A DNA stretch of 64,000 nucleotides, from the NCBI RefSeq assembly GCF_021608185.1, contig NZ_JAKIHN010000001.1, positions 248,001-312,000 on the forward strand, given 5' to 3'. The stretch's first letter is position 1; every line of letters starts with the position of its first letter. This document shows positions 1 to 6,425 of the stretch, in pieces. Below the pieces are notes generated by a model that was not told where the DNA came from, searched no databases, and worked only from the letters and a program-made list of their open reading frames with translations. The position numbers were made by a program, and so were the translations under genes. Origin of the DNA: Flavobacterium anseongense. Lineage in GTDB: Bacteria > Bacteroidota > Bacteroidia > Flavobacteriales > Flavobacteriaceae.

Positions 1-598
1 TGTGGTAATATAATGCACTGTCCGGTTTATTCCAATCATCATAATTTATTGCAATCGCATTTAAAGCAGTCCAAATACTTTTGTTGCTGGCGTTTTTTCT
101 TTTCAGAGCATTATTGAGTGCTTTTTTTCCGTAGTAAATTCCCTTTTTAAAGCTTTCAAAATCATGATAATTTAATGCCAAATTGGTGTACCAATGACCA
201 ACCCAATTTTCCTTATTTTCTTTTTCGGCCAATTTTAATCCGTTAAGACAATAACTGATTGCTTTTTCGTAACGACCTTCTTTGTTGTAAACTTTGGCAA
301 TATTATTATATACGGTCATCAGTGAATTAAAATCACCCCCATTTTCCAGAAGTTGTATGGCTTTTTCACCATAAACCAACGCGCTGTCGAGTTTGTTAAA
401 ATCGTTACAGCGCGCATTTTTACAGAAATAATATTGGGCTTCATCCGCTTTGGTCTTAATGCTTTTCTTGGCAACTTTGAAGTAGTAATCGGAGGAATCT
501 TTTGATTGATAGGCTTTGATTAATATCTTCTGGATATCTTGAGAAAATCCGTTGGAGAAACAGAATAAAGTGAAGAATAAAATATAATTTTTGGCCAT
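1..598 (-). CDS. Exported TPR-repeat protein, C-terminus outside window
   Basis: The visible 199 residues begin with a signal peptide (hydrophobic core ILFFTLFCF, likely cleavage after NGFSQ near residue 20). From about residue 70 they contain helix-pair repeats with the spacing of tetratricopeptide repeats (VYNNIAKVYNKEGRYEKAISY, residues about 100-120, is the clearest). The gene runs off the left edge, so the C-terminal output domain is unseen. In Flavobacteria such proteins often continue into a membrane segment plus a LuxR-type HTH or a histidine kinase; that is family knowledge and is not shown here. It is the last visible gene of a co-directional series of envelope genes, 47 bases after the small coiled-coil gene. 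The ATG is the first codon of a credible signal peptide, so the start is secure. Confidence 0.8.
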   Translation of the reverse strand, partial: MAKNYILFFTLFCFSNGFSQDIQKILIKAYQSKDSSDYYFKVAKKSIKTKADEAQYYFCKNARCNDFNKLDSALVYGEKAIQLLENGGDFNSLMTVYNNIAKVYNKEGRYEKAISYCLNGLKLAEKENKENWVGHWYTNLALNYHDFESFKKGIYYGKKALNNALKRKNASNKSIWTALNAIAINYDDWNKPDSALYYH

Positions 599-645
599 TT
601 GAAGAAATTATAGGATAAATATATTAAAAATGTTAATTAACACTT

Positions 646-921
646 TCATTTTCCCGGATATAAATCTTCAATCAGACTGAGATTTAGCTCATAAATCTCT
701 TTATTAAGTTTTGAATTGATATCGTTTAATTTTTGTTTCAATTCTGCCGACAATTGCAACTGGCTGTTTTGAAGTTTTTGTTCATCACTTAATTGCACTA
801 TAAAATCTTCCAACACTTTTATTTTGGAGTGGTATTTCAATCGGTCAGCCTGAATCTTATTCAGCAAATAAATAATTATCGCTAAAAACAGAAACGTTAT
901 GAGTATCAAAGTATTTGTCAT
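646..921 (-). CDS. Small membrane-anchored coiled-coil protein
   Basis: A 91-residue protein with one N-terminal membrane segment (LILITFLFLAIIIYLL, about residues 4-19) followed by a charged heptad-rich helix to the C-terminus, likely a coiled coil. I prefer the start at MTNTLIL over an ATG 18 bases upstream, because it leads straight into the membrane helix. No catalytic motif is visible and I do not recognise a family. It sits between a lipoprotein gene and a TPR protein gene on the same strand with short gaps, so it may be co-expressed with them. A structural or partner-scaffold role at the inner membrane is only a guess. Confidence 0.6.
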   Translation of the reverse strand: MTNTLILITFLFLAIIIYLLNKIQADRLKYHSKIKVLEDFIVQLSDEQKLQNSQLQLSAELKQKLNDINSKLNKEIYELNLSLIEDLYPGK

Positions 922-954
922 TGAGGGTAATTCAAACAATTAAATTATTTGTTT

Positions 955-1449
955 TTATTGATGTGTAATAGCGTTAACATTTAAATTCCCATCGGTAATT
1001 GTCTTTGCAACGGTTGAATTATCACCTGTAAAATTAAAGGTGGCAACTATTTTATTGTTGATAGTATCACAAGTAGTAACATTTATAGTTCCGGCTGTAG
1101 AATGATAATAATCACCCGGATAACTCGCTCCGTTATTGGTTATAAAAGTCAACCACGAAGTAGTCATATCAAAAGATTGCTGTGCTGTGAAATTTCCTGT
1201 TTTGGCCGGAAAATGAAATTCTAAAATTTGAGTTGTGCCATCAAACCCATATACGTCGATATATCTTCCGCCTGCTACTACATTGGTATATAATGTTGCT
1301 TCCAAATTTGTTGCGGTTGTAGTGGTTCCGTCAACTTTAAAATTAATTCCGTTTGAACCCGAACTTCCACCACTACTGTCGCTGCTGCAAGAGGTTAAAA
1401 CTGCTGCCAAAGCAACTAATGCAAATCCAAAATTTTTAAGTGTCTTCAT
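955..1449 (-). CDS. Surface-type lipoprotein, unknown function
   Basis: A 164-residue lipoprotein. The first 20 residues form a signal peptide ending in a lipobox (LTSC, Cys21), followed by a Ser/Asp/Gly-rich stretch (SSDSSGGSSGS). Acidic or polar residues straight after the Cys are typical of Bacteroidetes lipoproteins sent to the outer membrane or surface. The remainder is predicted beta-rich; the late segment GTINVTTCD...FNFTGDN...ITDGNLNVN resembles the short beta-sandwich lipoproteins common in Flavobacteriia (DUF6252-like), though I cannot confirm this. The start is the ATG giving the signal peptide; a longer frame 30 bases upstream has no signal logic. An 18-bp perfectly spaced palindrome lies about 57 bases upstream. 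Confidence 0.7.
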   Translation of the reverse strand: MKTLKNFGFALVALAAVLTSCSSDSSGGSSGSNGINFKVDGTTTTATNLEATLYTNVVAGGRYIDVYGFDGTTQILEFHFPAKTGNFTAQQSFDMTTSWLTFITNNGASYPGDYYHSTAGTINVTTCDTINNKIVATFNFTGDNSTVAKTITDGNLNVNAITHQ

Positions 1450-1506
1450 GATTATAAAATTTAAAGTTATATAAGACAAATTTGTACATTATATCACTTT
1501 GAATCA

Positions 1507-1524
1507 ATACGACAACTGCCGTAT
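1507..1524. promoter_or_regulatory. Candidate operator palindrome, copy 1
   Basis: ATACGACAACTGCCGTAT, an imperfect dyad differing at two positions from a second copy near 5331. It lies about 57 bases upstream of the lipoprotein start and just past the stop of the PD40 protein. No regulator has been assigned. Confidence 0.45.
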
Positions 1525-1532
1525 TCTGTAGC

Positions 1533-2957
1533 TTACTGCTTTAATAAACTGCTTTTAGAAATTGGAATTGATTTTAAAACATTGCCTCCATCAGCATAGG
1601 AAATGAAGTATAAAATTTCATTTTTTTCATCATAAAATGGCAAACCTTCAAACTCTACTGTGTTTATTTTACTGCCAAGGTTTATAGGTTCTGACCAGTT
1701 TTTCCATGTCTCATCCAATCGATAAGAAACATATAAGTCAAAATTTCCATAGCCACTAAATCCGTTACTACTGAATAGTAATGTCTTTTGATCAGAAAGC
1801 AATTGTGCCATATCTTCATCGGTAGCTGAATTGATTACCTTACCCATATTTTGCAAAAGACCATAGGTACCGTCTTCTTTTTGCTGTGCAAAATATAAAT
1901 CTTTCCCACCTTGTGTGAAATCCGTTTCTAAACCCATAATAAGGACTTTCCTATCAGCCGTCATTGTAGCGTCTGATGTGTCTTCATAGTTATTATAGGC
2001 AGAGACTTTTACCGGCCCAACCGCTTCATAAGTAGCATTCTTGGTTGAAAAGACTTCATAGCCTGTCTCATTAGATCCATTGGTATACTTGCTCCCTCCT
2101 TTTAAAAGAAAATCAGCACCAACATATTCTATATAATTATATGTAATTCCCGTATTTAAATCGGTTTCTAAGGTCTTATTCCCCCAGCTGCCATCTGTTT
2201 TTTTTGTAAAAGAATAAATCAAATCTCTGTCATCGGCTATTGCTGTGACATACATTTTCTTACCATCTTTAGTTAATGTTGGATTTGTCGGTGTTATCCC
2301 ATCTAAATTGACTATGGTTGACTGACCCAGTTTCTCGAAAGATTCGTTTGTATTTATTTTAGCCTCAAGCGGTGTTTCTGAATCTGAAATTCCAATGGCA
2401 TCAATTTGCTTTTGTCCGGGTAGTAAAGCAAAATTAAATTCTACTCTAACGGCAACAACGCCAGAAACGGCATTTTCAAGGATTGCATTTTCAACTCCCG
2501 GATTCAGAACATCTGGTGCTTCCTGCACTTTTCTTCTCTTTCGTTTGAAATAATAAGCATGATCTGCCGGAATGGTTGCCTTAAAAGTTGGTGTTTTATA
2601 ATCTTTTTTTCGGGACCAAACCGTTTCGTATTTCCCCGAACCGGTATCAACTCCGATTCTTACCACGCAACCTGCATTTAAGTTTTCAAAAACCGCTACT
2701 TGTTTTACCGTTTGAGGTTTTTCAAAGCTTACTTCTACCCACTCATAACCATCGAGTGCTTTCTTTGGTGTCCAGGCATTTGGACTGCTGCCTGCTTGTG
2801 GAAAAGCATCGGGTTTTCCTAATATTCTTTTTATTCCAAATTGTTTTCCACCTAAATCTGAGGAAAATTTTATCAGTTTATTAGCCCATTGCACTTGTTG
2901 CGCATTCACAGAAAAAAGAAAAAAGAAAAAAGAAAAAAGACTAAAAAATGTTTTCAT
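1533..2957 (-). CDS. Exported PD40 beta-propeller protein with N-terminal sugar/ligand-binding-like domain
   Basis: A 474-residue secreted protein. The signal peptide is very Phe-rich and ends at VNAQ (about residue 19). Residues 20-190 look like a discoidin-like beta-sandwich (ALDGYEWVEVSFEKPQTVKQVAVFE). Residues 200-470 contain PD40/TolB-type propeller blades, best seen in GFSGYGNFDLYVSYR ... WSEPINLGSKINT, a pattern shared with the PD40 part of Bacteroidetes OmpA-like proteins. There is no OmpA peptidoglycan-binding domain at the C-terminus. Its signal-peptide codons contain four perfect heptamer repeats. A terminator-like hairpin after the upstream PQQ gene ends only about 14 bases before this start. 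Role: periplasmic or surface binding protein, substrate unknown. Confidence 0.72.
   Translation of the reverse strand: MKTFFSLFSFFFFLFSVNAQQVQWANKLIKFSSDLGGKQFGIKRILGKPDAFPQAGSSPNAWTPKKALDGYEWVEVSFEKPQTVKQVAVFENLNAGCVVRIGVDTGSGKYETVWSRKKDYKTPTFKATIPADHAYYFKRKRRKVQEAPDVLNPGVENAILENAVSGVVAVRVEFNFALLPGQKQIDAIGISDSETPLEAKINTNESFEKLGQSTIVNLDGITPTNPTLTKDGKKMYVTAIADDRDLIYSFTKKTDGSWGNKTLETDLNTGITYNYIEYVGADFLLKGGSKYTNGSNETGYEVFSTKNATYEAVGPVKVSAYNNYEDTSDATMTADRKVLIMGLETDFTQGGKDLYFAQQKEDGTYGLLQNMGKVINSATDEDMAQLLSDQKTLLFSSNGFSGYGNFDLYVSYRLDETWKNWSEPINLGSKINTVEFEGLPFYDEKNEILYFISYADGGNVLKSIPISKSSLLKQ
2911..2939 (-). repeat. Perfect heptamer tandem repeat in signal-peptide codons
   Basis: Four exact copies of GAAAAAA (TTTTTTC on the coding strand) followed by a further G, encoding the Phe-rich core of the PD40 protein signal peptide. 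The unit length is not a multiple of three, so gain or loss of one copy would shift the frame. Confidence 0.9.
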
Positions 2958-2970
2958 AGTGCTACAATTA

Positions 2971-3005
2971 AAAAAGGACTGTAAGTCTCAAGTTACAGCC
3001 CTTTT
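2971..3005 (-). terminator. Intrinsic terminator of the PQQ-propeller gene
   Basis: Stem AAAAGGACTGTAA pairing with TTACAGCCCTTTT (one mismatch) around an 8-base loop, followed on the minus strand by a run of T. It ends about 14 bases before the next start codon. Confidence 0.7.
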
Positions 3006-3020
3006 ATTCAAACTAAAATC

Positions 3021-4859
3021 CTAATTATTTACTTTGATTTTCTCTACTTTTTTGCCTTTAAAAGCGAAGATATATTCCCCATCAGAGGTGATGTCGATTC
3101 CGGCACCATATTTTGGACTACCACCTTTTCCTTTAGACTGAACAGATCCTTTGGTTTCTCCATTTGTCATGTCGATTCCGTAGATAATGTTTTTACTATT
3201 TCTTTGATCTCTCAGGAAATAATTATCGCCGATATGATAGAAATAATCCACTCCTTTTATTTTGTCAGAAGCATAAGCGCGAGTACCATCTTTTTTGTTA
3301 TAAGCAGCCAATCCTTTTTCTGAAAGTACTACAACTCTGTCTCCAAAATCGATAACATCGGTTGCTTTACCAACTTTCGCATCATTGTGTTTTACATCAA
3401 ACAATTGATTCCCCGAAGCAATGTCATAACCATAGAATTCGTCTCCGTCACCAACAAAAACTGTTTTATCATTATCGATAATTAAATCGGTAATTCTTTT
3501 GTCGAATTTTTCAGAACGCCAGGCCGTTGTTCCATTTTTGTCATCTAAAGCTAACACACTATTTTTTTGTGCTTTATAATCCCAATAAATGTAAGGAACC
3601 CATTGTTTCACTGTTCCTCCGCCAAAACCACCTAAAGCCATTCCTGCTGATAATCCGTTTGACGTTTCCTCTAATCTGTATTCCTGAACTTGTACTTTAC
3701 CACCAACCTGAACCATAATTTTATCACCGGTTTTATAGATGTTTGGCATACAAAAAGCACCTGTAATTTTTTCGGAAGCCCAAAGTAGTTTCCCCGAAGC
3801 CAAATCGTGTTTTTCGATATATTTGGTTCGGTCTCTTGTTCCCAACATAACCAAATAAACCGCGTCATCAGTAAATAAAGGATCGGCTAAAGTTCTGTAA
3901 ATTTTTGAACGTCTTCCTCCACTAAACAAACCTCCATTGGCACCGCCCATATCATTTTCATACGTAGCTTCCCAAAGTTTTTGCCCTGTGTTATAGTCGT
4001 ATACATTAATTCCGTCTAAATACATGAATATTTTATCTCCTTTGATCCACAAATCAATGATGGCTCTGCGGGTTACCAGTTCTTTTTCTACTGTTCCTCT
4101 AAACGTGGCATCCCAAAGAACTTCACCATTAGTGGCATTAATTCTAACCAATTGGTTTTTGAATCCTGAGAACAATGCTCCTAAAGCTGTCGGTTTGAAA
4201 TTCACCATAATGATTTCATTTCTCTTAGCATCGTATATATATTTCCCAACGCCACCTTTAAAACGATTGGTTTCCCATATTTTTTCACCTGTATTAGCTT
4301 TTACCAATATCACTGAATTTCTTTGTGAAATTAGAAACGAATCCAACTCATCTATGTATTTCACCGTTTCCAATTCGCCTTCATCTGTTCCTTCTATAGA
4401 TTTGGCTCCACCTTTTGGAATTAAGTCTTGATATAGTTCCGAGTTCCATAATTCCCTTCCAGTAACCAAATCCAAAACAGCCACTCTATCGGTTCCTAAT
4501 TTTCGTGCATCAAAAAGAAATAAGTAACCTCCTTTTTCTTTCCAAATGGTGTATTGGTATTCAGAGTTGTTGGTTTTGTTGGTAGTCAATTTTTTATAAT
4601 CACCACTCCAAATCGTTTTCCCGTTTTCATCCATTACAGTTGCTGAATTGTCATCGGTGCCAATAATATATTGACCATCTCCGTCACACAAAGCCAAACG
4701 TGATGCTTTGTTGTCAAACTCTGATTCCCATACGGTAGCAAAGTTTCCTGATTTTTTTCCGGCTGATTTGCCTTTGCCTAATAGCTTCCCAAACTGGGCA
4801 GTTGCTGGTAATGTGAATGCTAAACTTAGCACTGTCATTACTAAAATACTTTTTTTCAT
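3021..4859 (-). CDS. Exported PQQ-like beta-propeller repeat protein
   Basis: A 612-residue secreted protein with a signal peptide ending LPATAQ (about residue 22) and a Gly/Lys-rich linker. The body is made of repeated WD/PQQ-type blades such as VLDLVTGRELWNSELY, VLVKANTGEKIWETNRF, RINATNGEVLWDATF, VYDYNTGQKLWEATY and ALDDKNGTTAWRSEKF, each carrying the tG..LW signature of PQQ-like repeats. This is the fold of BamB and of quinoprotein dehydrogenases, but no PQQ-binding or metal catalytic residues can be identified, so an enzymatic role is not supported. It follows the TonB-C-like gene by 27 bases and is probably co-transcribed with it. Likely a periplasmic scaffold or sensor. Confidence 0.8.
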   Translation of the reverse strand: MKKSILVMTVLSLAFTLPATAQFGKLLGKGKSAGKKSGNFATVWESEFDNKASRLALCDGDGQYIIGTDDNSATVMDENGKTIWSGDYKKLTTNKTNNSEYQYTIWKEKGGYLFLFDARKLGTDRVAVLDLVTGRELWNSELYQDLIPKGGAKSIEGTDEGELETVKYIDELDSFLISQRNSVILVKANTGEKIWETNRFKGGVGKYIYDAKRNEIIMVNFKPTALGALFSGFKNQLVRINATNGEVLWDATFRGTVEKELVTRRAIIDLWIKGDKIFMYLDGINVYDYNTGQKLWEATYENDMGGANGGLFSGGRRSKIYRTLADPLFTDDAVYLVMLGTRDRTKYIEKHDLASGKLLWASEKITGAFCMPNIYKTGDKIMVQVGGKVQVQEYRLEETSNGLSAGMALGGFGGGTVKQWVPYIYWDYKAQKNSVLALDDKNGTTAWRSEKFDKRITDLIIDNDKTVFVGDGDEFYGYDIASGNQLFDVKHNDAKVGKATDVIDFGDRVVVLSEKGLAAYNKKDGTRAYASDKIKGVDYFYHIGDNYFLRDQRNSKNIIYGIDMTNGETKGSVQSKGKGGSPKYGAGIDITSDGEYIFAFKGKKVEKIKVNN

Positions 4860-4886
4860 TGTTTATTGTTTTTATTGTTAGGGTTG

Positions 4887-5276
4887 TTAAAATGTAGCGG
4901 TATAACGAATCTTATAACGCTGTTGTTTTTGAAGTTTAAATTGAAATTTGTGTTGCAGAATGTAGTCCGACATGAAATTGATAAAATCAATATTCTTAAT
5001 ATCGCTATCTACTTTAAAAAAAGAAGAAACCTTTCCGTTTTGTACCACACCAATGTCAATAACCATAGTTCCTTTTACATCAGCGTATTTTTTGTTTTTT
5101 CTTTTTACAAAATCTGTGGACTGAAATACTTCGTCAATTTCTTTGGTTACCATTGCCGAAACCTCTTCCTCATCTGTTAGCACTGGTCTTGAGTTAAAGA
5201 TGTTGGTTTGAGCAAACGAATTGGTAGTACATAGCATAAAAAATGCGAATACTAAAGTAGTTTTTAAAATTCTCAT
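4887..5276 (-). CDS. Small exported protein with TonB C-terminal-like fold
   Basis: A 129-residue protein with a signal peptide (hydrophobic TTLVFAFFMLCTT, cleavage near SFAQ, residue 22). The second half (GTMVIDIGVVQNGKVSSFFKV ... YILQHKFQFKLQ...YKIRYTATF) has the strand-helix-strand spacing of TonB C-terminal domains, where a V..G.v..f.v turn precedes a helix and a final strand. The usual YP motif is absent, so this is a fold-level guess. A perfect -7 box (TAGGTTTG) lies 25-32 bases before the ATG, and a dyad or terminator hairpin just upstream of that. It is the first gene of a two-gene unit with the PQQ protein. Confidence 0.6.
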   Translation of the reverse strand: MRILKTTLVFAFFMLCTTNSFAQTNIFNSRPVLTDEEEVSAMVTKEIDEVFQSTDFVKRKNKKYADVKGTMVIDIGVVQNGKVSSFFKVDSDIKNIDFINFMSDYILQHKFQFKLQKQQRYKIRYTATF

Positions 5277-5300
5277 GGTTTTAGGTTGTTAATTACATAG

Positions 5301-5308
5301 CAAACCTA
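5301..5308 (-). promoter_or_regulatory. Bacteroidetes-type -7 box
   Basis: TAGGTTTG on the minus strand matches TAnnTTTG exactly, 25 bases before the ATG of the TonB-C-like protein. A TTG lies 28 bases further upstream, a little too far for a normal -33 element. Confidence 0.5.
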
Positions 5309-5327
5309 TGATTAAAACCTAAAGAAG

Positions 5328-5351
5328 AAAATACGACAAATGTCGTATTTT
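5328..5351. promoter_or_regulatory. Dyad that is both a possible terminator and operator copy 2
   Basis: AAAATACGACA and TGTCGTATTTT form an 11-bp perfect inverted repeat with a 2-base centre, directly after the GSCFA stop codon. Its 18-bp core (ATACGACAAATGTCGTAT) matches the palindrome at 1507 in 16 of 18 positions, which argues for a protein-binding site and against a simple terminator. Confidence 0.5.
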
Positions 5352-5352
5352 G

Positions 5353-6303
5353 TTAAAATTGAAAGTGCGGAAATTGCTTTTGAAGCCTGATAATCTTATC
5401 GTTAAGATTCCTTAGGAATTTTTGATGGCTATCAGAATTCGGATTAAAAGGGCGATGTGCTAATGCTTTTTGGATGCTGGAAACTTCTTCCATTGTTGCA
5501 TGGTTTTCTTCAGTAATATAATTTTCAAAAAAGCGAATCCAAATATAATCTATCGCGGTTTGATTTGGATGCAGCATGTCTTCGGCATAAAAACGATAAT
5601 CGCGAAGCTCGTCCATTAGGATTTCATAGGAAGGAAAATAGTTGCACTTCGGCAAGCTCAGTATGACAACATTGTGCAGAGCAGAAATCAAATTTGCTTT
5701 GCTTCTTTGGTTTTCTACAAAACCATCTTTGATGTGTCGAACCGGTGAAACCGTGAATATGAAATTACAATTTGGATTGACTTTACAGATTAAGTCAATG
5801 GTGTTTTGAATAGATGCTTCGATAGTTGTTACCGATAGAATTTCTTTGTCAAATTGACTTTGCGGTACTTTATGACAATTGGCTACAACTTTTTTAGATG
5901 CTTTGTTTCGGTAAACCCAGGATGTTCCGTAGGTAATGATGATATGCGTGGATTGGATTATTAGATTATTAGATTTTTGGATTATTAGATTTAATTTTTC
6001 TAAAAATTCCGCTTTATCCGGATGGCTCAACTCCGAATGTACTTCGAAACAATGCCATAAATCGTTGTGAAAAAAAATATCTTCTTCGGTAAACTTTTGG
6101 TTATTGACAACTCTCGAAATCAGTTTTTCTATAGAAACCGGATTAAAAATTATTCCAAACGGATTTGTTGTGATTTGGAATTTAAAATATTGGAATTTCT
6201 CTCCCATGTTTTCGGCAAAACACGAACCCAATGATACAATTTTAGAATCATAGTTTATCGGATTGTTCGATTTAGCTATTGGTACTTTAGTGGTGAAATC
6301 CAT
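5353..6303 (-). CDS. GSCFA-domain protein
   Basis: A 316-residue cytosolic protein of the GSCFA family, named after the motif visible here at residues 26-30 (VSLGSCFAENM). The family is related to SGNH/GDSL hydrolases; the Ser of GSCFA and the late D.LHPN (EDMLHPN, about residue 240) occupy the places of the catalytic Ser and Asp-His block. A substrate is not known. Two oddities: residues about 211-220 (VVILSLPKC) are encoded by a dispersed repeat also present near 24046, and residues 128-140 (NLIIQKSNNLIIQ) come from an internally repeated ATTAGATT-type stretch. Both look like in-frame insertions into surface loops. Most similar neighbours are unrelated in function. Confidence 0.88.
   Translation of the reverse strand: MDFTTKVPIAKSNNPINYDSKIVSLGSCFAENMGEKFQYFKFQITTNPFGIIFNPVSIEKLISRVVNNQKFTEEDIFFHNDLWHCFEVHSELSHPDKAEFLEKLNLIIQKSNNLIIQSTHIIITYGTSWVYRNKASKKVVANCHKVPQSQFDKEILSVTTIEASIQNTIDLICKVNPNCNFIFTVSPVRHIKDGFVENQRSKANLISALHNVVILSLPKCNYFPSYEILMDELRDYRFYAEDMLHPNQTAIDYIWIRFFENYITEENHATMEEVSSIQKALAHRPFNPNSDSHQKFLRNLNDKIIRLQKQFPHFQF
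5644..5669 (-). repeat. Dispersed CTTCGRCARGCTCAG repeat inside the GSCFA gene
   Basis: This 26-base segment matches 22 of 26 bases of one arm of the intergenic inverted repeat at 24046-24071. It is read in frame as VVILSLPKC in the GSCFA protein. Confidence 0.7.
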
Positions 6304-6396
6304 TCTTCAAAAGTACAAAATGATTTTAAACTCAAAATGGCTATCGAATTATAAAGTAATACAATCCAAACTCAAACATGGTGGCTAATTATTTTC

Positions 6397-6404
6397 TACT
6401 TTTG
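6397..6404 (+). promoter_or_regulatory. -7 box of the ABC exporter gene
   Basis: TACTTTTG matches TAnnTTTG and ends 21 bases before the ATG at 6426. It lies inside the longer possible reading frame that opens at 6378, so it supports the downstream start. Confidence 0.55.
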
Positions 6405-6425
6405 ACATTCATAATTTTACACTTC

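Noticed and set aside
4024-4431. 135-residue open frame on the plus strand
   Set aside because: It lies wholly opposite the PQQ-propeller gene, whose repeats clearly define the coding strand.
4866-5180. 104-residue hydrophobic frame on the plus strand
   Set aside because: Antisense to the TonB-C-like secreted protein; the Phe/Leu/Val-rich composition is a by-product of the opposite strand.
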